Assembly (NCBI GenBank): GCA_900541505.1
Contig: UQKK01000060.1
Location: 1-13,951 of the forward strand
DNA from: an uncultured Ruminococcus sp.
GTDB lineage: Bacteria; Bacillota; Clostridia; Lachnospirales; Lachnospiraceae
Length of the DNA: 13,951 bases
Direction of reading: 5' to 3'
In this document: piece after piece, positions 1 through 5,327 of the stretch
Position numbering within the stretch: the stretch's first letter is position 1
Layout of the letters: every line of letters begins with the position of its first letter
Notes under the pieces: model-generated
The model's database searches: none
Told to the model about the DNA's origin: nothing
What the model saw: only the letters and a program-made list of their open reading frames with translations
Translations under genes and position numbers: made by a program

Positions 1-155
1 TGTTCGGCAAGGCGGCGGAGAATGTCATCGTCACGCCGGAACACTTTATGCTGGTGGCTGTCGTGGGCGGCATCCTGCTGGTGGCGGCGGTGCTGGTGTC
101 CAGTATCTCGACCATGCGGTTGAAGCCCAAGCAGATTTTGTCGCAGATGGAATAA
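1..155 (+). CDS. FtsX/MacB-type ABC transporter permease, C-terminal end (partial)
   Basis: The open frame enters at the window edge and ends at TAA 153-155. About 50 residues are visible: a short extracytoplasmic stretch, one strongly hydrophobic helix rich in Val, Leu, Ala and Gly, and a cytoplasmic tail ending LKPKQILSQME. That arrangement is typical of the last helix and tail of FtsX/MacB-type permeases, whose tails often carry a P-x-x-x-L motif. The ATPase gene follows 40 bp downstream on the same strand, so the two probably form one exporter. The start and most of the protein lie outside the window, so the substrate cannot be inferred. Confidence 0.75.
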   Translation, partial: FGKAAENVIVTPEHFMLVAVVGGILLVAAVLVSSISTMRLKPKQILSQME

Positions 156-195
156 GACCATCCACCCCCTAAAATAACGAAATGAGGTAATCACT

Positions 196-900
196 ATGAG
201 TATCATGGAAATCAAGCAAGTAGGATATTCCTACGATAATAAAAAGAAAGTCTTAAAAGACGTCAACGCCGAAATGGAACAGGGCAAGCTCTACGCCATC
301 CTGGGGCCTTCCGGCTGCGGTAAAACCACCCTGCTCTCACTGATCGGCGGCTTGGACAGCCCCGGCAGCGGCCAGATCTATTTTGACGGGCAGGATATTG
401 CCAAGACGGGCCTTTCCGACCACCGGAAAAACCATGTGTCATTTATCTTTCAGGCATACAACCTGATCGACTACCTGACTCCCGCAGAGAATGTGTCGCT
501 GACTTCCAAGCTGCCGCCGCTGCCCATTTTGGAGCGGCTTGGCCTGACGAAAGAAGAAGCCAAGCGGAATGTGCTGAAGCTCTCCGGCGGCCAGCAGCAG
601 CGTGTGGCCATCGCCCGCGCCCTGGCAAGCGAGGCTCCGGTGATCCTGGCAGACGAGCCTACCGGCAATCTGGACGAGGACACCGCCCAGGACATTACCG
701 AGATCCTCAAAGAAAGCGCCCACAAGATGAACAAGTGTGTGGTGGTCGTCACCCACTCCAACGAACTGGCGAAGCAGGCCGATGTGGTGTTCCGTCTGAA
801 AAAAGGTGAGCTGCAGGTGCTGGAGCGCGTTCAAGATGGAGCCGCCCAACCCCAATCCCGCAGAAACAACACTCCCCGCAGTGAAAGGAGGGCAAAATGA
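196..900 (+). CDS. ABC transporter ATP-binding protein, MacB/LolD-like
   Basis: This 234-residue nucleotide-binding subunit would power the FtsX-type permease that ends just upstream. All motifs are present: Walker A GPSGCGKT (about 37-44), Q-loop Gln86, signature LSGGQQQ (129-135), Walker B VILADEP (149-155) and switch His187. The stretch between the Q-loop and the signature is shorter than in typical MacB/LolD proteins, which trims the helical subdomain. This may be a subfamily trait, since every catalytic motif is intact. The ATG at 196 follows a GAGGT Shine-Dalgarno. The stop overlaps the next start as ATGA, so the genes are translationally coupled. The C-terminal ~25 residues are polar and basic. 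The substrate is unknown; peptide or lipid-like cargo is usual for this class. Confidence 0.9.
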   Translation: MSIMEIKQVGYSYDNKKKVLKDVNAEMEQGKLYAILGPSGCGKTTLLSLIGGLDSPGSGQIYFDGQDIAKTGLSDHRKNHVSFIFQAYNLIDYLTPAENVSLTSKLPPLPILERLGLTKEEAKRNVLKLSGGQQQRVAIARALASEAPVILADEPTGNLDEDTAQDITEILKESAHKMNKCVVVVTHSNELAKQADVVFRLKKGELQVLERVQDGAAQPQSRRNNTPRSERRAK

Positions 901-1319
901 TGGAGATGGACAGCAATCCAATCACGAAACCCTCGAAAAAGGGAACGATCCTTTCCGCAGTTTTTTATGCTCTTGCGGCGGTGCTGCTGATTACAGCCTT
1001 TGTCTCTCTGGTGGCCTGCCATCAAAATATCTCCCGGCAGCTTGAGCAGGGCGTCCCTGTGCAGGGAAATGAATTGGCCATTGTGAATCTCTATCTTACA
1101 AGCTGTGTGCAGTATTTCGCCTTTGCCGCCGCCATGGTGTTTTGCGGCAAGGCTGCCCACAAGGTGCTGGCGATTCAGAGCGAAGCGCCGGTACAGGTCG
1201 CGCCTTATATGCTCAATCCCCCGGCAGAGGCCACCGGCTCCACTTTTACGGAAGAGGTGGAGCCGGAGGAGGACGATACGGATTTTGAGGCTTGGGGATT
1301 CCGGGAAAAGGAAGAATAA
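897..1319 (+). CDS. Small membrane protein of unknown function, two predicted helices
   Basis: I do not recognise the family. The protein has 140 residues. A polar N-terminus is followed by a hydrophobic helix at about 17-42, a short loop of about 20 residues, a second hydrophobic helix at about 64-90, and a long cytoplasm-like tail. The tail becomes very acidic near the end, with a Glu/Asp cluster at about 120-132. The start overlaps the stop of the ATPase gene as ATGA, and AGGAGG lies at 886-891; ATG codons at 900 and 906 are possible alternatives. Coupling to the ATPase suggests an accessory subunit of the exporter, but that is inference. It is the last gene before the first direct repeat. 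Confidence 0.75.
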   Translation: MMEMDSNPITKPSKKGTILSAVFYALAAVLLITAFVSLVACHQNISRQLEQGVPVQGNELAIVNLYLTSCVQYFAFAAAMVFCGKAAHKVLAIQSEAPVQVAPYMLNPPAEATGSTFTEEVEPEEDDTDFEAWGFREKEE

Positions 1320-1349
1320 AAGACGTTGGAGCGCTTGCCAAGAAGCATT

Positions 1350-1385
1350 CCTCCAGTCATGTTTTAAATAGTTTGTCCTTGGAGG
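1350..1385 (+). promoter_or_regulatory. Shine-Dalgarno and possible sequestering hairpin before winged-helix gene 1
   Basis: GGAGG at 1381-1385 is the ribosome-binding site for the ATC start at 1393, with 7 nt between. CCTCCA at 1350-1355 is exactly complementary to TGGAGG at 1380-1385, so the leader could fold and hide the site. The stem is only 6-7 bp with a loop of about 24 nt, so it may be chance. Confidence 0.35.
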
Positions 1386-1392
1386 TGATAGT

Positions 1393-1824
1393 ATCGGACA
1401 TATTATTATGATTGAGCTGCAGGCACAGGACTCAACAGCTTTTCAAGATATTTTATTTGTTTTAAATAAACATCCGGAATTAAAAAAATGGATGCTGGAT
1501 GATGAGCCGATACTATCATTTCCCGGCCTGGACATATATCCACGTAGAAGGAAAGTTTTCAGGGATCATCAAGAAATCCGGTTAACACATAAAGAATATG
1601 AGATTCTTCTTCTGCTGGTTACCAATAAAGGATGGGTTTTAACTTATAATCAGATCTACGAAAAAGTCTGGAACGATTTTCCCACGGGAGGTGAGCGTAA
1701 CACCATTGGGTTCCATATCTACAACTTACGGGAAAAGCTGTACCAGGCAGCTCCCAATGCTCCCTTTACTATCCGATCTGTCCGGGAAGTTGGATACTGC
1801 TTTGAAATACAAGCAGATAAATAA
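1393..1824 (+). CDS. Receiver-less OmpR/PhoB-type winged-helix regulator, copy 1
   Basis: This is a predicted cytoplasmic DNA-binding regulator of 143 residues if it starts at the ATC at 1393, or 138 from the first ATG at 1408. Residues about 1-50 are a short alpha/beta-looking region without the Asp and Lys residues of a phospho-receiver domain. Residues about 50-140 match a C-terminal OmpR/PhoB winged helix: LTHKEYEILLLL, the recognition-helix region NTIGFHIYNLREKL, and the wing IRSVREVGYCFE. I chose ATC because GGAGG sits 7 nt upstream, the frame is open back to a TAG at 1369, and there is no ATG, GTG or TTG in between. The ATG at 1408 is too far from the Shine-Dalgarno. The paralogue at 7668 has the same spacing, same codon and same length. 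Its target is unknown; the neighbouring cargo or transfer genes are candidates. Confidence 0.75.
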   Translation: MGHIIMIELQAQDSTAFQDILFVLNKHPELKKWMLDDEPILSFPGLDIYPRRRKVFRDHQEIRLTHKEYEILLLLVTNKGWVLTYNQIYEKVWNDFPTGGERNTIGFHIYNLREKLYQAAPNAPFTIRSVREVGYCFEIQADK

Positions 1825-1828
1825 GAGT

Positions 1829-1866
1829 CAGCAGTCTGATCCATTCAGACTGCTGTTCTTCTTTTC
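1829..1866 (+). terminator. Intrinsic terminator after winged-helix gene 1
   Basis: An 11-bp perfect stem pairs CAGCAGTCTGA (1829-1839) with TCAGACTGCTG (1845-1855) around a 5-nt loop. A pyrimidine-rich, T-heavy tract follows at 1856-1866. It starts 4 nt after the stop codon. The same hairpin is kept in the second repeat copy with one compensated G-U pair. Confidence 0.8.
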
Positions 1867-1923
1867 TGCTGTAAATCCCTCTTACAATGGGAAGTTCACC
1901 ATCTCCTGTCATCATGCCAGGTG

Positions 1924-1975
1924 CCACCTTTCACCAAAAGGGCACCGTTGCCCCTTGGCGGAAGGTGGTATTTTT
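1924..1975 (+). terminator. Second, larger hairpin with T tract downstream of winged-helix gene 1
   Basis: CCACCTTTC at 1924-1932 can pair with GAAGGTGG at 1961-1968. An inner pairing of CCAAAAGGGC with GCCCCTTGG extends the stem, and TTTTT follows at 1971-1975. It lies between two convergent genes (winged helix on plus, HTH remnant on minus), so it is well placed to stop plus-strand transcription. It is conserved in the second repeat copy. Confidence 0.6.
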
Positions 1976-1981
1976 ACACGG

Positions 1982-2130
1982 TCACGGTTTCCGGATCTGA
2001 AAAAGCAATCTGCTCTTTCCGCCCCTGGAACGGTACCTTTACTCAGTAACGAGAAGCTCCGCCTTTTTCAAATCCTGGATTGTCCGCCGTACAGTAGATG
2101 CTGATGTTTTCAACTCGTTGGAAATGTTCC
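1982..2130 (-). pseudogene. Remnant of minus-strand HTH regulator (5' end lost, internal stop)
   Basis: On the minus strand this segment encodes a truncated relative of the intact HTH protein at 8258-8518. The segment STVRRTIQDLKKAELLVTE is nearly identical, and after an in-frame TAA at 2039-2041 the frame continues RYRSRGGKSRLLFQIRKP to the same TGA at 1982-1984. The intact copy has CAA (Gln) where this one has TAA. The 5' part, including the original start, does not align beyond about 2130. A 46-codon frame from an ATG at 2177-2179 to the TAA remains, but its first ~17 codons are unrelated sequence. I infer a dead copy left by duplication or insertion. Confidence 0.75.
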
Positions 2131-2188
2131 ATATCAAAAAGACAACACGTTTTATCCGTGTTTGATCACAATCAACCATTGCTTTCTG

Positions 2189-2217
2189 TTGACGTTTTCT
2201 GTTGCACGTGTTATACT
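2189..2217 (+). promoter_or_regulatory. Sigma70-type promoter of the GntR/ABC operon
   Basis: A -35 box TTGACG (2189-2194) and a -10 box TATACT (2212-2217) are separated by 17 bp, close to the sigmaA/sigma70 consensus. It lies about 45 bp upstream of the GntR start and overlaps the palindromic operator. Confidence 0.75.
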
Positions 2218-2246
2218 GTTATGCATAAAAGCATAACACTTATAAC
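2210..2246 (+). promoter_or_regulatory. Nested palindromic operator, probably for the GntR repressor
   Basis: The inner arms TGTTATGC (2217-2224) and GCATAACA (2231-2238) are perfect inverted repeats around 6 nt. The outer arms GTTATA (2210-2215) and TATAAC (2241-2246) form a second inverted repeat around them. The element overlaps the -10 box and the expected transcription start, so a bound protein would block initiation. GntR/YtrA regulators commonly repress their own operon; that this one does so is inference. Confidence 0.65.
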
Positions 2247-2264
2247 AGGAGGGGTGAGGATGGA

Positions 2265-2648
2265 TTGAAGCTAATTATTTCAAATGTATCAGGTGTACCC
2301 ATTTACGAGCAAATTAAACAGCAGGTCAAAGCCGCTATCCTGTCGGGAGAACTAAAAGAGGAAGAAGCCTTGCCTTCTCTCCGTACTCTGGCAAAGGACT
2401 TAAAGATCAGTGTTTTGACAGTTACAAGGGCCTATACAGAACTGGAACAGGAAGGGTTTGTCAAGAATGTTCAGGGCCGCGGTTGTTTTGTACTTGGCAG
2501 CGGTTCCGAACTTATGAAGGAGCAGCTAATTTGCAAAGTGGAAAATAGCTTAACAGAAGCTATAAAAGCAGCAAAAATTGCTAACCTATCTAATGAGGAA
2601 CTACATCATCTTTTAGATATTTTATTGGAGGCGAATACAGATGACTAA
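2265..2648 (+). CDS. GntR-family (YtrA subfamily) transcriptional regulator
   Basis: This 127-residue protein has an N-terminal GntR winged helix at about 10-75 (PIYEQIKQQVKAAILSGEL, LPSLRTLAKDLKIS, YTELEQEGFV, GRGCFV). A short helical tail follows, as in YtrA-type regulators, which lack a large effector domain. It starts at TTG, giving an N-terminus (M)KLIISNVSG that fits the family. AGGAGG lies at 2247-2252 with a second purine-rich stretch nearer the TTG. An ATG at 2260 is out of frame and meets a stop after two codons. The gene overlaps the following ATPase gene by 8 bp. The promoter and palindrome just upstream suggest autoregulation of the transporter operon, with release on antibiotic or envelope stress as in related systems. 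Confidence 0.88.
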   Translation: MKLIISNVSGVPIYEQIKQQVKAAILSGELKEEEALPSLRTLAKDLKISVLTVTRAYTELEQEGFVKNVQGRGCFVLGSGSELMKEQLICKVENSLTEAIKAAKIANLSNEELHHLLDILLEANTDD

Positions 2649-3501
2649 TTATTTGGAAGTAAAAAATCTGTCAAAATCTTTCGACAGTTTTCAGCTTCAC
2701 AACATTACTTTTACGCTCCCCAAAGGCTATATCATGGGGCTGATCGGGCCGAACGGTTCCGGCAAAACAACTACAATTAAGCTCATTCTGAATATGCTCA
2801 AACGCAACGGCGGAGAAATCAAAATCATGGGCTTGGACAATATTGCCGATGAACAGAAGGCAAAGGCAGAGCTTGGCGTTGTGTTTGATACAAACTATTT
2901 CAGTGATGATTGGAAAGTTTCTGAGGTAGAAAAATCCATCTCTGTTTTCTATCCCAACTGGAACACGGAGCGTTTTAGTGAAATGCTACGGAAATTTCAT
3001 ATCGCTCCGACCAAAAAGGTCAAAGAACTTTCAAAAGGTATGCAGATGAAGTTGATGCTGGCTTGTGCGTTCTCCTATGACGCAAAGCTGCTGATTTTGG
3101 ATGAACCTACCAGCGGCCTTGATCCAGTTTCCAGAGATGAATTGCTTCAGATCCTTTCGGAATACATTGAGGACGGAGAACACAGCGTTTTGTTTTCCAC
3201 CCATATTACTGGCGATTTGGAACGAGCCGCTGATTATATCACATACATCAGTTATGGGGAACTTTTTTTCACCGGCAGCAAGGATGAATTTGTTGATATG
3301 TTCCGCATCGTTAAGGGTGGTATGGATGAACTTTCCGCTGATCTACAAGCGAAGGCGGTTGGTGTTCGTACTTTCCCGACTGGCTTTGAAGCTCTGGTCA
3401 AAACCGAGGATATTGGCTCATTTACTGCATTGGACATTGAACCGGCTACCATTGACGAAATCGTTGTGTTTACAAGCAAGAAAGGTGAGGATTATGAGTA
3501 A
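2641..3501 (+). CDS. ABC transporter ATP-binding protein, YtrB/CcmA-like
   Basis: This 286-residue ATPase pairs with the ABC-2 permease that follows. It has Walker A GPNGSGKT (36-43), signature LSKGMQ (130-135), Walker B LLILDEP (150-156) and switch His188. The region where the Q-loop glutamine normally sits reads VVFDTNYF, without an obvious Gln; this recalls YtrB-like ATPases. The C-terminal ~70 residues form an extension after the H-loop. It overlaps the GntR gene and the permease gene by 8 bp each, so one transcript and coupled translation are likely. GGAGG lies about 10 nt before the ATG. GntR plus ATPase plus ABC-2 permease is a known arrangement for exporters induced by cell-wall-active compounds; the substrate here is unknown. 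Confidence 0.92.
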   Translation: MTNYLEVKNLSKSFDSFQLHNITFTLPKGYIMGLIGPNGSGKTTTIKLILNMLKRNGGEIKIMGLDNIADEQKAKAELGVVFDTNYFSDDWKVSEVEKSISVFYPNWNTERFSEMLRKFHIAPTKKVKELSKGMQMKLMLACAFSYDAKLLILDEPTSGLDPVSRDELLQILSEYIEDGEHSVLFSTHITGDLERAADYITYISYGELFFTGSKDEFVDMFRIVKGGMDELSADLQAKAVGVRTFPTGFEALVKTEDIGSFTALDIEPATIDEIVVFTSKKGEDYE

Positions 3502-4141
3502 TATATTGAAAGCTACAAGACTGGATTTTTCCCTTGTAAAACCGTATGTCAAAGTGATTGGGTTTACTATGCTTCTCCCCATCGCTTTTGCAGCAATCAA
3601 CCGCTCTATATTGACAGGAGTTTCTTTCGCCATGTGCTTTATAGCCATGACAACCGGCTATACCTTCTCCGTCACAGAAAAAAATAGCATGGAACGCCTA
3701 TATGGTATTTTGCCTGTAAAGAAAAGTGAAATGGTAATGGGACGGTATCTTTTTGTTATTGTGCTTGGAGTTATCGCTTTGGTGGTGTCCCTTATCACAC
3801 AGCCGATTGTATTACGGGCATTGGGAGAAACCGTTGAACCGTTTGGCATTATCAGCGCAGCCATTGGCGGCCTGTTCTTGTTTGCGCTTTACACGGTATT
3901 TCAAATTCCCGGATATTACAAATTTGGCTCTATCAAAGGCCGGGTGTTTATGTATATTCCGGTTGCAGGATTTTTAGTGACTTTGTTTCTTCTTCCTAAA
4001 CTGCCTGCTGATAACCCCATTATCAACGCGATTGCCAGTTCACCTGTGCTGCTTCTCATTCTTGCGATTGCGCTGGTGGTTGTTATGTATGCTGTGTCGA
4101 TCTGGTTCTCTGTCCAGATTATGAAAAATAAAGAAATGTGA
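3494..4141 (+). CDS. ABC-2 type transporter permease
   Basis: This 215-residue integral membrane protein has about six hydrophobic segments. Two lie near 20-55, then one each near 90-112, 122-145, 155-172 and 187-207. A conserved-looking cytoplasmic segment (EKNSMERLYGILPVKKSE) follows the second helix; an ERLYGILPV-like stretch is common in small ABC-2 permeases of Firmicutes. It starts at ATG 3494, which overlaps the ATPase stop (ATGAGTAA). The same frame is open well upstream, but that part lies inside the ATPase gene and is not coding. It forms the channel of the GntR-controlled transporter. Confidence 0.88.
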   Translation: MSNILKATRLDFSLVKPYVKVIGFTMLLPIAFAAINRSILTGVSFAMCFIAMTTGYTFSVTEKNSMERLYGILPVKKSEMVMGRYLFVIVLGVIALVVSLITQPIVLRALGETVEPFGIISAAIGGLFLFALYTVFQIPGYYKFGSIKGRVFMYIPVAGFLVTLFLLPKLPADNPIINAIASSPVLLLILAIALVVVMYAVSIWFSVQIMKNKEM

Positions 4142-4151
4142 GGTGGATAGT

Positions 4152-4274
4152 ATGGATTTCACGATTTTAGCAGTAGTGCTTCTGATTGGTGTTGGTATTC
4201 CTGTTCGGAATAAACTTATCCGTAAATATCGGGAGGAAAAAAAGAAACAGGATAAAAAGCGGGATGAAAAATGA
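4152..4274 (+). CDS. 40-residue single-helix membrane peptide
   Basis: This short gene encodes one hydrophobic helix (about residues 4-18, TILAVVLLIGVGIPV) followed by a highly charged tail rich in Lys, Arg, Glu and Asp. GAGGTG precedes the ATG by about 7 nt. It begins 10 bp after the permease stop, and its stop overlaps the next start as ATGA, so it looks like a true operon member. I do not recognise the family. It may be a small accessory subunit of the transporter or travel with the KTR gene. Confidence 0.65.
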   Translation: MDFTILAVVLLIGVGIPVRNKLIRKYREEKKKQDKKRDEK

Positions 4275-4468
4275 TGGATATGGAAAAAACAGAGTTTATC
4301 CGCTGCCCGATCTGTGGAAATAAAACGCGCGACAAAGTTAGAGAAGATACTATTCTGAAAAATTTTCCTCTCTTTTGTCCAAAATGTAAAAAAGAATGTC
4401 TAATTGATGTTGAACAATTCCATATATCCGTTATCAAAGCGCCAGACGCACAGCCGCAGAGCCGATAA
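4271..4468 (+). CDS. Cysteine-rich KTR domain protein
   Basis: This 65-residue protein has two CxxC knuckles, CPICGNKTR (Cys12, Cys15) and CPKCKKEC (Cys36, Cys39, with Cys43 nearby). They probably hold one zinc ion. The KTR motif, the spacing and the C-terminal PDAQPQSR match the Cys_rich_KTR family, which is common as a passenger on Firmicute mobile elements, including near tetracycline-resistance genes on Tn916-like elements. Its biochemical role is not known. Its ATG overlaps the previous stop (ATGA), and its own TAA lies inside the 5' arm of the terminator stem. In-frame ATG codons at 4271, 4274 and 4280 are all possible starts. Confidence 0.88.
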   Translation: MMDMEKTEFIRCPICGNKTRDKVREDTILKNFPLFCPKCKKECLIDVEQFHISVIKAPDAQPQSR

Positions 4469-4506
4469 CACACAGGGGCTAATTCCTTGTGGTTATCGGC
4501 TCTTTT
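4458..4506 (+). terminator. Strong terminator hairpin closing the GntR/ABC/KTR operon
   Basis: A perfect 12-bp stem pairs AGAGCCGATAAC (4458-4469) with GTTATCGGCTCT (4492-4503). Inner pairing of CACAGG with CCTTGTG may extend it. The T run is only four bases (4503-4506), so some read-through into the next transporter genes is possible. The KTR stop codon is part of the stem. Confidence 0.85.
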
Positions 4507-4559
4507 GAATGGGGGTGCCGCTATCAAGCTATTAAAAACGATGAAGGAGGTCTGCCTAT

Positions 4560-5327
4560 ATGAATGAAGTTTTGAAACTGGAACATATCCAAAAATATTA
4601 CGGCAGTAAAGGTAATGTCACAAAAGCAATTCAGGATATTAGCTTTTCTGTTCAGAAAGGGGAATTTGTGGGGATTATGGGGGCATCCGGTTCCGGCAAG
4701 ACCACTCTGCTCAACTGCATTTCCACCATTGATACGGTCAGCGCAGGGCATATCTATCTGAATGGAACCGATGTGACGGAAATCACTGAAAAGCAGATTG
4801 CCCGGTTTCGCCGGGAGAACCTTGGATTTGTGTTTCAGGACTTTAACCTGCTGGACACTCTGACCATTAGCGAGAATATTGCTTTGGCATTGACAATCAA
4901 TAGAGTTCCCGCAGATGAGATTGATGGTAGGGTACGAGAAATAGCCGGAAAGCTGAACATCACGGATATTCTTGACAAATATCCCTATCAGGTGTCTGGC
5001 GGTCAGAAGCAACGATGTGCTTGCGCCAGGGCAATCATCAATCACCCCAAACTGATTTTGGCAGATGAACCTACGGGCGCTCTGGACAGCCATTCATCCC
5101 AAATGCTACTTTCCGCTATCCAGAGTATCAATGAAACGCTTGGAGCGACAATTTTAATGGTAACACACGATGCTTTTTCCGCAAGTTACGCAAACCGTAT
5201 TCTTTTTTTGCGTGACGGTACTATTTTTACGGAGATTTTCAAAGGCAGCAATTCCCGCAGGACTTTCTTTGAAAAAATTCTGGATGTCCTCACCATGACG
5301 GGAGGGGGCGTGAGTGATGTATGCTAA
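4560..5327 (+). CDS. BceA/VraD-like ABC transporter ATP-binding protein
   Basis: This 255-residue ATPase is of the bacitracin/lantibiotic-resistance type. It has Walker A GASGSGKT (41-48), Q-loop Gln93 in VFQDFNLLDTLT, signature VSGGQKQ (145-151), Walker B LILADEP (165-171), D-loop GALDS and switch His203. VFQDFNLLDTLT together with ADEPTGALDS is characteristic of BceA-type proteins. AGGAGG at 4545-4550 precedes the ATG. No convincing promoter lies between the upstream terminator and this gene, so it may depend on read-through. It overlaps the permease gene by 11-14 bp. With BceB-like partners such ATPases free cell-wall precursors from peptide antibiotics; the exact ligand here is unknown. 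Confidence 0.92.
   Translation: MNEVLKLEHIQKYYGSKGNVTKAIQDISFSVQKGEFVGIMGASGSGKTTLLNCISTIDTVSAGHIYLNGTDVTEITEKQIARFRRENLGFVFQDFNLLDTLTISENIALALTINRVPADEIDGRVREIAGKLNITDILDKYPYQVSGGQKQRCACARAIINHPKLILADEPTGALDSHSSQMLLSAIQSINETLGATILMVTHDAFSASYANRILFLRDGTIFTEIFKGSNSRRTFFEKILDVLTMTGGGVSDVC

Larger units (their letters stand above)
1381..2130 (+). repeat. Direct repeat copy 1 (winged-helix gene, terminators, HTH remnant)
   Basis: This segment aligns without large gaps to 7656-8405, with an offset of 6275-6276 bases. Similarity begins abruptly at the GGAGG of the winged-helix gene; the sequences just upstream are unrelated. By hand comparison, identity is about 72-75% over most of the winged-helix coding region, about 87% at its 3' end, above 90% from about 1801 to 2040 (mostly non-coding), and then fades out within the HTH gene near 2130. 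The two copies flank the whole 2.1-7.6 kb cargo block. Confidence 0.85.

Noticed and set aside
439..921. 160-codon minus-strand frame opposite the first ABC ATPase
   Set aside because: It is antisense to a gene with all ABC motifs intact and has no recognisable features.
1691..2104. Open frame running from winged-helix gene 1 through the intergenic region
   Set aside because: It crosses two terminator hairpins and the HTH remnant and shows no protein features; similarity to copy 2 is at DNA level only.
3101..3493. Upstream extension of the ABC-2 permease frame
   Set aside because: This part overlaps the ATPase gene in another frame and is not membrane-protein-like. The ATG at 3494, overlapping the ATPase stop, is the natural start.
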